From the NCBI GenBank assembly GCA_031288225.1, contig JAITRU010000036.1, forward strand, positions 1-36,319: a DNA stretch of 36,319 nucleotides, read 5' to 3'. The stretch's first letter is position 1. Every line of letters starts with the position of its first letter. The position numbers and the translations under genes were made by a program. The stretch comes from Holosporaceae bacterium. GTDB lineage: Bacteria; Pseudomonadota; Alphaproteobacteria; UBA3830. This document shows, piece after piece, positions 1 through 8,038 of this stretch. Below the pieces are notes generated by a model. That model did no database searches. It worked only from the letters and a program-made list of their open reading frames with translations, and was not told the origin of the DNA.

Positions 1-9
1 CGTAATAAA

Positions 10-66
10 TAGCCTAATATTTAAGCGAAAATGCAACATTGCAAATGCACTTTCAAAACAGTTTAT
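10..66 (-). pseudogene. Possible transposase C-terminal remnant (copy 1)
   Basis: Read on the minus strand this piece encodes a short stretch containing C-F-E-S-A-F-A-M and then F-R-L-N-I-R. A diverged relative lies on the plus strand just after 32350 and encodes C-F-E-N-A-F-A-M and F-H-S-N-I-R. Similarity at both DNA and peptide level says the two descend from one coding sequence. The pattern (aromatic, Glu, small, Ala-Phe-Ala-Met, then Phe-Arg) loosely resembles the C-terminal helix of IS5-type transposases, but that family assignment is a guess. No complete reading frame survives. Confidence 0.25.
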
Positions 67-124
67 GTATAACACGATCTGCCGCCGGGTAGTGGTTATA
101 AATTCGATACCAAATCAACATTTC

Positions 125-225
125 ATACCATTCCTCATTATTAATTTCTCGCAGCAAGCGATGGGCAGCCTCATGTTCAGGCTATGCGGAAAAACTTTCG
201 GATAATTTGTTCCGAGGAATGGTAT
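125..225 (+). repeat. Family A palindromic repeat, copy 1 (101 bp)
   Basis: The element begins ATACCATTCCTC and ends GAGGAATGGTAT, giving 12-bp terminal inverted repeats. The interior can fold again around GCAGCC and GGCTATGC. The outer TA on each side could be a target duplication, as in TA-targeting MITEs of the IS630/Tc1 type. It is followed after one base by a family B repeat. Other copies start at 1323, 9466, 30305 and 32248. Confidence 0.9.
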
Positions 226-226
226 C

Positions 227-318
227 ATACCAGATCTCGTTGCAAATTATCCAAAACATGCTTTGCATAGCCTGCAAATCAAGGATGTCATTTGGATACC
301 AGACATGGGATCTGGTAT
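227..318 (+). repeat. Family B palindromic repeat, copy 1 (92 bp)
   Basis: The element begins ATACCAGATCTC and ends GGGATCTGGTAT (inverted ends ATACCAGATC and GATCTGGTAT). A near-identical copy lies at 9370-9461. Its right end cuts the minus-strand transposase reading frame that starts at 486. Confidence 0.9.
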
Positions 319-486
319 CATATGTCTGATATTGAAAATTTTTGCAACTTCCGTTATAGCGAAGCTGCAGGCGGCAATGATTGCTTCCAATTTCTTTGCT
401 ACAAGAACGTTTCCTCCTGGTTTTTTCAGCTCCAATTTCGCTGATTCAGCCAATTCTTCACTCAACAACAATGATTTTCTCGACAT
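319..486 (-). pseudogene. Truncated transposase N-terminus (HTH, IS630-like?)
   Basis: A minus-strand start at 486, preceded by GAGG five bases upstream, opens a frame of about 55 sensible residues. It ends in a helix-turn-helix-like segment, A-I-T-E-V-A-K-I-F-N-I. After that the frame runs straight into the family B repeat, so its further codons are repeat sequence and not gene. A Lys-rich start followed by an HTH that recognises transposon ends is what IS630-type transposases have at their N-terminus. The DDE catalytic part is missing. The assignment rests on the HTH pattern alone; a small regulator cut by the repeat is an alternative. Confidence 0.45.
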
Positions 487-558
487 TTTTACCTCAATGG
501 ATTACCAATGCTTTAACTTTATCACCATTGACGAATTTTTGCAAAACCCAATCGCTAT

Positions 559-1278
559 TTAGTAATTGGGATTTGGTATACCATGTGTCACATAAAACGA
601 ATCCACCGCCCGAAGGAAAGGAACACGGGATGCACTAGCTAAAAAATCCGTGAAGCATCCTATGTACCATAACTGCTTAATCTCTTCTTCAGATAACTCA
701 ATACAGAAACAATAACTGAAATAGTCGATGTATTCGGATACAATACGAGAGTTGCTGATTATATACTGACTCCCTAACAAAAAATTCACCATCTTAAATG
801 CCGCGTATTCTTTAGTGTGTTCTGCGATCCATGCAGCGTATTCCTCCTCAGTAGAACCACTAAACTTCACAAGTTTCAAATCGGCAATGTAACTATAAAA
901 AGCTGCAACAACTTCGTCTTGTCTCTCTGATAATTGTCTCATAAGCGCATTCATAATGGTTCTGGGCTCAAAAGTAAACGCGCTTAGAATGGTCGCCATC
1001 TGTTCCATTGACAGCTCATTATTATTGATAATATCCAAAATATTATTTTTAGCATCTTGGTACGCCGATCCGGTATTGGAGTACTTTGCCGGAGTAAGAT
1101 TCAAAGTAGCTAATACATCACTGTCAGCCAATGGATTAATATATTCAACATATTCATCAGCTTGATACTTAGCCGGCACCCTAGAATTACCATCAAGATT
1201 ACGGATGATGCCATTTGCTTCACCAAAAACTATGCACAAACAAAGCGATGCCAGTACCCCAAACATATTTTTTTTCAT
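559..1278 (-). CDS. Small secreted protein of unknown function
   Basis: I do not recognise the family. The start at 1278 is preferred over an in-frame ATG four codons upstream because GGAG lies at the right distance before it and the protein then opens with a classic signal peptide (Met-Lys-Lys-Asn, hydrophobic core ending around A-N-G). The mature part, about 215 residues, is predicted mostly helical and acidic, with several Tyr-rich stretches and two or three Cys near the C-terminus. No catalytic motif is visible. It is likely exported to the periplasm or beyond. The gene is isolated and lies between two oppositely oriented family A repeats (125-225 and 1323-1423) with a broken transposase beside it, so it may belong to the accessory genome. 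Function unknown. Confidence 0.75.
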   Translation of the reverse strand: MKKNMFGVLASLCLCIVFGEANGIIRNLDGNSRVPAKYQADEYVEYINPLADSDVLATLNLTPAKYSNTGSAYQDAKNNILDIINNNELSMEQMATILSAFTFEPRTIMNALMRQLSERQDEVVAAFYSYIADLKLVKFSGSTEEEYAAWIAEHTKEYAAFKMVNFLLGSQYIISNSRIVSEYIDYFSYCFCIELSEEEIKQLWYIGCFTDFLASASRVPFLRAVDSFYVTHGIPNPNY

Positions 1279-1322
1279 ATTAATCTCCATTTATAAAAAA
1301 TACACATCTCGTTAACATTGTT

Positions 1323-1423
1323 ATACCATTCCTCGAAACAAATTATCCGAAAGCTTTTCCGCGTAGCCTGAACATGAGGCAGCTCACCGCTTGCTGCGAA
1401 AAATTAATAATGAGGAATGGTAT
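1323..1423 (-). repeat. Family A palindromic repeat, copy 2 (101 bp)
   Basis: Same 12-bp ends as copy 1 but inverted relative to it: the side with CGAAACAAATTATCC comes first. It lies just upstream of the small secreted protein gene, so it may fall in that gene's promoter region. This is the only solitary family A copy in the window. Confidence 0.9.
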
Positions 1424-1529
1424 TAGATTCAAATTTTTTCACAATCAAAATCTATGATGTATTATAGAGGTCAAAAAATATTTGTCAATGTATTTTTTAG
1501 ATGGAGGCAATAAATCGCCATCACGCATG

Positions 1530-1558
1530 GCAAGTCATGAAAGACTTGCTTGTTTTTT
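1530..1558 (+). terminator. Rho-independent terminator-like hairpin
   Basis: GCAAGTC and GACTTGC form a perfect 7-bp stem with a 6-base loop, followed by TTGTTTTTT on the plus strand. No plus-strand gene lies upstream within the window, so either it ends an unannotated small transcript or it is a relic. The 1424-1806 stretch around it holds no gene that I can see; its other notable feature is a 12-bp perfect palindrome, CTGTAATTACAG, at 1708-1719. Confidence 0.5.
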
Positions 1559-1707
1559 AGTGAGTTGTCTATTTATCGGTGATGTCGATTGAAATTAACG
1601 GTTTTTCTGGAAATTCATAGATTTTGCCAGATATCGCCAATCCCATAATTTGGAATTGTTCCATGGGCATATATACCCATTCACAGTGAAGTTTAAGATG
1701 AGAAATG

Positions 1708-1719
1708 CTGTAATTACAG
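1708..1719. promoter_or_regulatory. Perfect 12-bp palindrome, possible operator
   Basis: CTGTAATTACAG is self-complementary. The segment ACAGTGAAG occurs both at 1683 and immediately after the palindrome's centre, and CTGTAA recurs near 1753. A cluster of related half-sites in a gene-free stretch suggests protein binding, but no target gene starts here; the nearest gene (tim44-like) ends at 1807. Confidence 0.2.
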
Positions 1720-1806
1720 TGAAGATTCACCAAGAAAATCTAACTTCTTACTGTAATCGGGCACAGCAGAGCTCGTTGCAAAAACGTTGCTTGGCAATCT
1801 AGGCAA

Positions 1807-2445
1807 TCATTTTGACCCCGGACCCGATGCCATACCATCATTTGCGCTGTCCTTTATTTCACACAACATCCATTGATTATCCGGGGCTGTTCTTTTCCGA
1901 AAAAATGAAAAAATCTCCGTTCGCATTTCTATGAAATCATGACTACCTTCCAGGATATCTCCACTCTTGGATTTTAGGACATTGCTCTGTTCCGAAACAA
2001 ATTGTATAATTACAAAAAGATCATCGCCGGAAATTCCAGCATCTATTATTTCGACCTTTACGAAGCGCTCAATTGTTCCCTGAAGAATTTCTCCCCGCAT
2101 ATTCCGATCATCTATCGCCTTGGCAAATGCCCTGTACATGTTTTTTGATAGCAGTCGATTGAGAGTACTTTTATCTCCGGCAGCATAGGCTTTGAAAATT
2201 ATTTCGAATGCTCTTTTGGCTCTTTCAACAAAATCGTTGGCATCAAATTGCGGATAGGCATCGCCAAATGGATTGCTACTGTTTTCCATTTTTTTTTCAT
2301 CATCCTCTTCCGTAGCAGATTTTTCAAAATATTTGCTATTGATGGATTCCTTTTTCACCTTAACCCCAATATCAAAGCCAATTATGTCATTGATCCTTTT
2401 AATCAAATAAACGGTGATGATGAAAAAAATTAAAATCGAAAACAT
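1807..2445 (-). CDS. Tim44-like domain membrane-anchored protein
   Basis: A single hydrophobic segment at residues 2-15 anchors a mostly soluble protein of 212 residues. A charged linker (about 30-60, Glu/Asp/Lys-rich) is followed by a domain resembling the Tim44/TimA family: the run starting D-A-N-D-F-V-E-R-A-K-R-A-F and continuing into the helical and sheet part that ends with W-M-L-C-E-I-K-D. In alphaproteobacteria, TimA-like proteins are membrane-bound, and their mitochondrial relative Tim44 tethers the import motor; the bacterial role is poorly known. It starts 6 bp after the dcd stop and is the last gene of a four-gene cluster. The length fits the bacterial family, though the identity is low enough to leave some doubt. 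Confidence 0.7.
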   Translation of the reverse strand: MFSILIFFIITVYLIKRINDIIGFDIGVKVKKESINSKYFEKSATEEDDEKKMENSSNPFGDAYPQFDANDFVERAKRAFEIIFKAYAAGDKSTLNRLLSKNMYRAFAKAIDDRNMRGEILQGTIERFVKVEIIDAGISGDDLFVIIQFVSEQSNVLKSKSGDILEGSHDFIEMRTEIFSFFRKRTAPDNQWMLCEIKDSANDGMASGPGSK

Positions 2446-2451
2446 TTTACC

Positions 2452-3024
2452 TCAACAGGTTTTAGGAAGTGTAACACCAATCTGATTCATATACTTACCA
2501 CTGCGGTCTTTGTAGGAGGTTTTGCAAACTTCACCTATTTTAAAAAACAGGAATTGGCATGCTCCTTCATTCGCATATATTTTTGCTGGAAGCTGAGTAG
2601 TATTAGAGAATTCCAACGTCACGTGTCCATCCCATTCCGGCTCCAAAGGCGTAACATTAACTATAATACCACAGCGAGCGTAGGTGGATTTTCCAACGCA
2701 TAGTACGAAAACGTCCCGCGGAATTCTGAAATATTCTACGGTACAAGCCAACGCAAAACTATTGGGCGGAATGATGCAGCAGTCGGTTTTTCTGGTAACA
2801 AAACTGTTTTCGGAGAAATTTTTAGGATCGATAATGGCATTATCTACATTGGTAAATATCTTGAATTCGTTCGATACGCGAGCATCATAGCCGTAGGATG
2901 ATAGGCCATAGGATATGATGGACTTCTGGGCCAAAGTATTTACAAATGGATCTATCATCCCATGAGTTTTTGCGAGTTCATCAATCAATTTATCGCACAG
3001 CAGCATACTTTTCTTCCTTTCCAT
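2452..3024 (-). CDS. dcd: dCTP deaminase
   Basis: This enzyme deaminates dCTP to dUTP, which feeds dTMP synthesis through dUTPase and thymidylate synthase. At 190 residues it has the usual length of the trimeric family. The conserved core is clear: [12 protein letters not shown], then [17 protein letters not shown], which carries the catalytic Glu and nucleotide-binding residues. The C-terminal S-Y-K-D-R-S-G-K-Y segment closes over the nucleotide. Met 6-7 could also serve as the start. The gene lies between tldD (30-bp gap) and the tim44-like gene (6-bp gap), all transcribed leftward, which suggests one operon. Nothing is missing from the family pattern. Confidence 0.95.
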   Translation of the reverse strand: MERKKSMLLCDKLIDELAKTHGMIDPFVNTLAQKSIISYGLSSYGYDARVSNEFKIFTNVDNAIIDPKNFSENSFVTRKTDCCIIPPNSFALACTVEYFRIPRDVFVLCVGKSTYARCGIIVNVTPLEPEWDGHVTLEFSNTTQLPAKIYANEGACQFLFFKIGEVCKTSYKDRSGKYMNQIGVTLPKTC

Positions 3025-3054
3025 TTGCTTTCGTGTAATTCATACGCAGGACAC

Positions 3055-4548
3055 CTATAGATTAGCTCCTCCAACGGTGATTTTGTCGATGAGTATACTG
3101 GGTTCACCGACTCCAACCGGCACGCATTGTCCATTTTTGCCACATGTGCCAATACCCGGATCCAGGGCGAGATCGTTTCCCACCATGGATATTTTTTTTA
3201 GAATAGTGGGGCCATCTCCGATCAGTATTGCCCCATTTACCGGCGCTGTAATTTTCCCATTTTCGATGAGATACGCTTCTTCGGACGAAAAAACAAATTT
3301 CCCCGAGACAACGTCCACTTGACCACCGGAAAAAGTTTTTGCAAATAATCCCTTTTTCACATTTCCAATCATTTCTTCATTGGAACAATTGCCGGCCAAC
3401 ATAAATGTGTTGGTCATGCGAGGAATAGGCATGTGTTTGTAGCTTTCTCTCCTCCCATTGCCGGTAGACGAAGTTGACATGAGGTATGCATTCATGCGAT
3501 CCCACAAAAATCCAGTCAATTTCCCATTTTCTATCAGCACCGTGCGTTGGGATTTATTTCCTTCGTCATCAAAGTGAATGGATCCACGTCGCTGCACCAT
3601 TGTGCCATCGTCCACAACAGAAATGTTAGCGGCAGCTACCATCTCTCCCCGTAGATTATGAAACAATGATGTTTTTTTCCGAATAAAATCCCCCTCCAAA
3701 CCATGGCCAACTGATTCGTGCAACATAATTCCTGTCCAACCATTGGCCAAAACGACCGGCATTTCTCCGACTGGAGCTTTAATGGCACCCAATTTTACAT
3801 TTGCCTGCTGCAACGCATCATCTACATAAAAATGTACAATCGAGTCATTCAGGATGGACTCATAGCCAAATCTCCCTCCTCCAGAGCAAATGCCACTTTC
3901 AGAAACGTCTCCTTTTTGAAGGATAATGGACACACTAAGTTGCACCAACGGCCTTAGGTCCTGTGCAACTTTATCTTCATCGGTAACGATGTAAATCGCC
4001 TGCCATGAAGAAGAGAGAGTGGCAATCACCTGTTGTACCGATGGAGACTTTAACCTAGCATAGGCGTCAATGCGTTCCAAAAAGTCGATTTTTTTGTTGA
4101 TAGGCACGGAATCAATGAAGCGAGCACTGTCGTATATACATTGAACATAGCTGTCACCATCACAGGAAATCCTAGATGCAGCGCTATTATCTTGGATTGT
4201 ATTTATCCGATGATCATCGATGGAGCAATCGTAATCGCAGATGTCATCGCTTGTTGCCGGAGAAAAACGTACGACATCGGCAGCTTTCGTAACGGCGAAC
4301 TCATCTAGAGAAGAGGAATAGGAGTAGCGGGAAACGTCATCCCTAAACCTTCGCAATCCAAATCCTCGTCTAAAATTAATGTCAGGAGTCTTCACAATTC
4401 CGTTTTCTATCCTTAGGGCTTCACTTTCCGCATATTCCAAAAACAACTCTCCATGGTTGCCTCCGACGAACACCGGCATAGCCCGCCGTACCATAGCTTC
4501 CAAGTTGCAAATATTAGCAAAAAAATCTGCAGAATTTTCCTTTTTCAT
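3055..4548 (-). CDS. tldD: TldD-type zinc metalloprotease
   Basis: TldD with its partner TldE(PmbA) forms a cytoplasmic heterodimeric protease that processes small peptides such as modified microcins and CcdA antitoxin. The metal motif H-E-S-V-G-H (HExxxH, residues 277-282) lies in the typical G-W-T-G-I-M-L-H-E context. It is followed by the TldD signatures V-D-D-G-T-M-V, G-N-G-R-R-E-S-Y, P-R-M-T-N-T-F-M and G-G-Q-V-D-V-V-S-G-K-F-V-F. The length of 497 is close to the family's usual ~480. Its ATG overlaps the stop of the upstream trcR gene by one base (TAATG), indicating translational coupling. No pmbA/tldE is present in the window. Confidence 0.95.
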   Translation of the reverse strand: MKKENSADFFANICNLEAMVRRAMPVFVGGNHGELFLEYAESEALRIENGIVKTPDINFRRGFGLRRFRDDVSRYSYSSSLDEFAVTKAADVVRFSPATSDDICDYDCSIDDHRINTIQDNSAASRISCDGDSYVQCIYDSARFIDSVPINKKIDFLERIDAYARLKSPSVQQVIATLSSSWQAIYIVTDEDKVAQDLRPLVQLSVSIILQKGDVSESGICSGGGRFGYESILNDSIVHFYVDDALQQANVKLGAIKAPVGEMPVVLANGWTGIMLHESVGHGLEGDFIRKKTSLFHNLRGEMVAAANISVVDDGTMVQRRGSIHFDDEGNKSQRTVLIENGKLTGFLWDRMNAYLMSTSSTGNGRRESYKHMPIPRMTNTFMLAGNCSNEEMIGNVKKGLFAKTFSGGQVDVVSGKFVFSSEEAYLIENGKITAPVNGAILIGDGPTILKKISMVGNDLALDPGIGTCGKNGQCVPVGVGEPSILIDKITVGGANL

Positions 4549-5120
4549 TAGGATGCCTGTTCGCCATTTTCGCCATTGCTATCTTCGTCTTTTTTGTCAG
4601 TCTTGCTGTTCTTTTTCAGCGAAGCTATAGCAGAATCAAGCTCTATTTGACTACAGAAGCCAAGTAACACAGGATCCTTTGGCCGTATTTCGTTTATTCT
4701 TGCATGGGTTCTGTTGCGGATAGACACGATTGTGTTTTTCGTAGTGGAGACTAATGCACAAATGGCAGCATCACTCATTTCCGGGTAAAATTTTACAAGC
4801 CAAGCTATGGCATCCGGTCTTTCTTGTCTCTTGATGAGGGGAGTATATTTTTTCTTGGACTTAGTTTTTGGCATAGAAAACTTTGGCGCCGACATCACTA
4901 ATGTGGCTTCTGGGTCCTTGGAGCAGCGCTCTATTTCCTCGGCCGTTAGCTGTCCCATCCGAACGGGATCAACTCCAACCATGCCGACGGCAACTTGGCC
5001 ATCAGCCAAAGCTTGAACTTCCAGCACATGTAGTCCGCAAAAATCTGCTATCTGATTAAAGGTGAGGGCTGTATTCTCTATCAGCCAAACGGCTGTTCCC
5101 TGAGGCATAATTAGGGCCAT
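4548..5120 (-). CDS. trcR: DUF1013 family cell-cycle transcriptional regulator (TrcR-like)
   Basis: DUF1013 proteins are nearly confined to Alphaproteobacteria; the characterised Rhodobacter/Caulobacter-type member TrcR associates with RNA polymerase and influences cell-cycle transcription. The N-terminal M-P-Q-G-T-A-V-W-L-I-E-N-T-A-L-T-F block, the F-C-G-L-H motif and the G-V-D-P-V-R-M-G-Q-L-T segment are diagnostic. A second HTH-like section near residues 95-135 begins P-D-A-I-A-W-L-V-K and includes S-D-A-A-I-C-A-L-V. The C-terminus is an acidic and Lys-rich tail. It is the promoter-proximal gene of a cluster with tldD, dcd and the tim44-like gene, and a long gene-free region lies upstream. 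Confidence 0.85.
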   Translation of the reverse strand: MALIMPQGTAVWLIENTALTFNQIADFCGLHVLEVQALADGQVAVGMVGVDPVRMGQLTAEEIERCSKDPEATLVMSAPKFSMPKTKSKKKYTPLIKRQERPDAIAWLVKFYPEMSDAAICALVSTTKNTIVSIRNRTHARINEIRPKDPVLLGFCSQIELDSAIASLKKNSKTDKKDEDSNGENGEQAS

Positions 5121-5668
5121 GCGCTAACTCTCTATGATTATTATAAAAGCAACAAAATCCAAAACACTACGCAACACATACAGGCATGCATTTCAAACAT
5201 AAGCCCAGGGGTTTATAAAACGTTTCCACGCCTTTTTTAATACACACCACAAAGACCACCACGAATAAATCACGGTGAAATCTTCCCTCGACACATTGCT
5301 GTGACATTCTACGTCATTTTTCAAATTAAGTGCAATAGTGCTTTATGTATTGGCTCACTACAGGCGAGACTTCCTCCGTATTATAGTCCCATATTGCAGA
5401 CAATATGGACATTAACTCATTCATGTCACCTTCACAATATGTGAGCATACAATTATGTAATATTATTTTTATAACCCATTAATCTTTTTTGGTGTATTAT
5501 TCCAGAGGATAAGTTTTGTTGGCTTGGATTAGTTTTGTGATGGTGTACAGACCAATGTTCGCCATCCATGATAAAAAATCCTCAAATATGCCTGTTGCAG
5601 GCTGTTAAACGTGTGTAGATAAGCACGGTATATTTTATTTTCTAAATTAATTGGAGATGTTCAAATAG
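5121..5668. other. 548-bp intergenic region between divergent trcR and pgk
   Basis: No open frame with coding character is visible on either strand. It must carry the promoters for the leftward trcR cluster and the rightward pgk gene. It contains one strong inverted repeat at 5389-5408 (CCATATTG, 4-base spacer, CAATATGG) and AT-rich patches near 5460-5490. A TATATT before pgk at about 5630 could be a -10 element, but no convincing -35 accompanies it. Confidence 0.5.
5389..5408. promoter_or_regulatory. Inverted repeat CCATATTG-N4-CAATATGG
   Basis: A perfect 8-bp inverted repeat with a 4-base spacer. No T-run follows, so it is unlikely to be an intrinsic terminator; it could be a regulator binding site or an RNA hairpin in a long leader. 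It lies about 270 bp from both flanking start codons. Confidence 0.3.
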
Positions 5669-6844
5669 ATGGCTTATAAAAACATAGTTGAATTGGGAAA
5701 TTTAAAAGACAAAAAGGTCTTGGTCCGAGTGGATTTCAATGTACCGCTGGACAACGGAATAGTGCAAGATACGGCAAGAATAAAGAATATTGGCGCAACC
5801 ATAGAGTTTTTGCAAAAGGCGCAAGCAAAAATCATCCTCATTTCCCATCTGGGAAAAACCACTGATTCGGCTCCGCGCCAAAGTTTGAGGTGCATCACCG
5901 ACATTTTGTCTTCCACGTATAACTGTAACACTGTGTTTGTTGATGACTGTTTGCATAAAGATGCGGCAAGCATAATTGCTTCCAGCGGTTCGAACGATAT
6001 TATTTTGCTAGAAAATCTTCGATTTTATAGGGAAGAAGAGGAATGCAATCTGGAATTTGCCAAACAACTAGCAAGCTTAGCCGATGTCTATATCAATGAA
6101 GCTTTTTCAACATCTCACAGAGCTCATGCATCAATCTGCGCTGTTCCAAAATTTTTACCACACGCGCTGGGTTTATCATTCGTTAGAGAAATTGGAATTA
6201 TAGATGATTTTTTTCAGCAAGCAGGATCGCCAAGAATGGCCATTGTGGGAGGCAAAAAATTATGGACCAAGATAAAATTACTGAAGAAATTAGTCAGTAA
6301 GGTGGATAAATTGGCTTTGGGAGGAGGTATTGCCGGAGCTTTTATGGCTTTCACCGGTCACAAGGCCCTAAAAATTTTTAATCAAAAAGACTATGATGCC
6401 GATATTAGAGAGCTCATTGATAATGCCAGCAAAAACAATTGCGAATTGATTTTTCCCACAGATTATTCGGCTCTTATAGGAGAAGGAGAAACTTTTGAAC
6501 ACACCGTTATTTACGACGATAGTCACGCCAGTGTATTCGACATTGGCCCTGAATCAGTGGAATTAATCAAGAGGCACATTAACGAATGTGCAACAATCTT
6601 ATGGAACGGACCCCTGGGATTATTCGAAAAATCTCCGTTTGATTTTGGTACTAAAGCACTGGCGGAAGAGGTTGCTGAACTTTCCAGGAATGGAAAGGTG
6701 TACTCCATAGTGGGAGGTGGTGACACATATCATGCCATGAAAAAATTCGGATTGGAGAAGGATTTTACACATCTATCAACAGCCGGAGGTGCGTTTCTCG
6801 CCTACATTGAGGGAAGTGAACTACCTGGATTAGCGGCAATGTAG
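5669..6844 (+). CDS. pgk: Phosphoglycerate kinase (divergent)
   Basis: Interconverts 1,3-bisphosphoglycerate and 3-phosphoglycerate with ADP/ATP in lower glycolysis or gluconeogenesis; 3-phosphoglycerate also feeds serine synthesis, and serC lies at 29047. At 391 residues it is full length. The N-terminal R-V-D-F-N-V-P-L and the H-R-A-H-A-S motif mark the substrate domain; N-G-P-L-G-L-F-E and G-G-G-D-T mark the nucleotide domain. Several usually invariant spots differ: S-H-L-G-K replaces S-H-L-G-R, I-N-E-A-F-S-T-S replaces N-D-A-F-G-T-A, G-G-K-K-L-W-T-K-I replaces G-G-A-K-V-S-x-K-I, and G-G-G-I-A-G-A-F replaces G-G-G-M-A-N-T-F. It appears intact but fast-evolving. GGAG lies about 12 bases before the ATG. 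It converges on accA. Confidence 0.93.
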   Translation: MAYKNIVELGNLKDKKVLVRVDFNVPLDNGIVQDTARIKNIGATIEFLQKAQAKIILISHLGKTTDSAPRQSLRCITDILSSTYNCNTVFVDDCLHKDAASIIASSGSNDIILLENLRFYREEEECNLEFAKQLASLADVYINEAFSTSHRAHASICAVPKFLPHALGLSFVREIGIIDDFFQQAGSPRMAIVGGKKLWTKIKLLKKLVSKVDKLALGGGIAGAFMAFTGHKALKIFNQKDYDADIRELIDNASKNNCELIFPTDYSALIGEGETFEHTVIYDDSHASVFDIGPESVELIKRHINECATILWNGPLGLFEKSPFDFGTKALAEEVAELSRNGKVYSIVGGGDTYHAMKKFGLEKDFTHLSTAGGAFLAYIEGSELPGLAAM

Positions 6845-6956
6845 CTCACTTAAAATCCCAGCAAAAATCAAGATTTTTCATGCTTGGATTGGAGTTCTTT
6901 TCCTATTTCAGTGTAGATGCAGGGTGACTTTACATCAATCACCCACAAACGTGCCA

Positions 6957-7916
6957 TCACCCTTGCCCAATATCGGCAAGTCCATTGCTGCAAAGATTAA
7001 GAAACTTATCGTTTCTGTGCGCTTTTAGATCAGAAATATTCGCCAACGATAGTAGCGCACTTTTTATTCTTTCACCAACAGCTCTTATCACAGCCACCGG
7101 ATCTCTGTGCGCTCCCCCCAATGGTTCATCTATCACATGATCTATTACCCTAAAATTTTTGAGATCATCTGCCGTCAATTTCAAAGCTTCCGCTGCTTCT
7201 CGAGATTTTTCCGCATCCCGATATAAAATTGACGCACATCCTTCGGGCGAGATGACCGAATATACGGAGTACTTTAGCATGAATATAACATTGGCAGTGG
7301 CCAGGGCAACAGCTCCACCGGATCCGCCTTCCCCTATGATGGTTGCCACAATCGCTCCTCTGAATTTTAGCGATCGTTCCAGACATTTGGCAATAGCTTC
7401 CGCTTGTCCTCTCTCTTCGGCCCCAACTCCAGGATAGGCACCAGCTGTGTCTATGAAGGTTAATAGCGGTAACCCAAATCTATCAGCGATGTCCATAACT
7501 CGGCAAGCTTTCCTGTAACCTTCCGGATGAGGCATACCAAAATTATGCTCAATGCGCCCTTCGGTGTCCTTTCCCTTTTCATGCCCAATAACGGCGACAG
7601 ACATGCCCGCAAATTTTCCAATGCCAGCCGTAATCGCCAAATCATTGCCGTATAACCTATCACCGGCGAGTGGCACAAAATCCTGAATCAATACTTCTAT
7701 GTAATCTGATGTTTTTGGGCGATCCGGATGACGAGCAACCATCACTTTTTCCCAGGGACCAAGGTTGTCATATATTTTTTTTAGCAGTTTTTTCTGCTTG
7801 CCTTCGATGCGCTTGATATCCTCTAGTATTCCTAAATTTCCCGTATTCAAATCCTTTAGCTCATTTATCTTGGCATCCAATTCGAAAATCGGCTTTTCAA
7901 AATCAAGAATCGTCAT
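6957..7916 (-). CDS. accA: Acetyl-CoA carboxylase carboxyltransferase, alpha subunit
   Basis: Together with AccD this subunit transfers the carboxyl group from carboxybiotin to acetyl-CoA, giving malonyl-CoA for fatty-acid synthesis. At 319 residues it is full length. The N-terminal F-E-K-P-I-F-E-L-D helix pair, the H-P-D-R-P segment, G-D-R-L-Y-G-N-D, and the crotonase-fold core F-G-M-P-H-P-E-G-Y-R-K-A, F-I-D-T-A-G-A-Y-P-G and G-E-G-G-S-G-G-A are all present. The latter two supply the oxyanion-hole glycines. The C-terminal I-D-E-P-L-G-G-A-H-R-D is also typical. accD is not in the window, which is common because the two genes are often unlinked. Confidence 0.97.
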   Translation of the reverse strand: MTILDFEKPIFELDAKINELKDLNTGNLGILEDIKRIEGKQKKLLKKIYDNLGPWEKVMVARHPDRPKTSDYIEVLIQDFVPLAGDRLYGNDLAITAGIGKFAGMSVAVIGHEKGKDTEGRIEHNFGMPHPEGYRKACRVMDIADRFGLPLLTFIDTAGAYPGVGAEERGQAEAIAKCLERSLKFRGAIVATIIGEGGSGGAVALATANVIFMLKYSVYSVISPEGCASILYRDAEKSREAAEALKLTADDLKNFRVIDHVIDEPLGGAHRDPVAVIRAVGERIKSALLSLANISDLKAHRNDKFLNLCSNGLADIGQG

Positions 7917-8038
7917 CTCATATCCTCACATCCCCTAGAGCTTGAACCAACACCATCCAGCACAGCTAGTCCTAGCATGTAGGAGATTAACCACCCAACT
8001 CAATGCAAACGAACTCAAGATAGAGCGATAGTGGCACA

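Noticed and set aside
6863-6878. AAAAATC-AA-GATTTTT hairpin between pgk and accA
   Set aside because: The stem is almost purely A-T with a two-base loop, too weak to call a terminator for either convergent gene.
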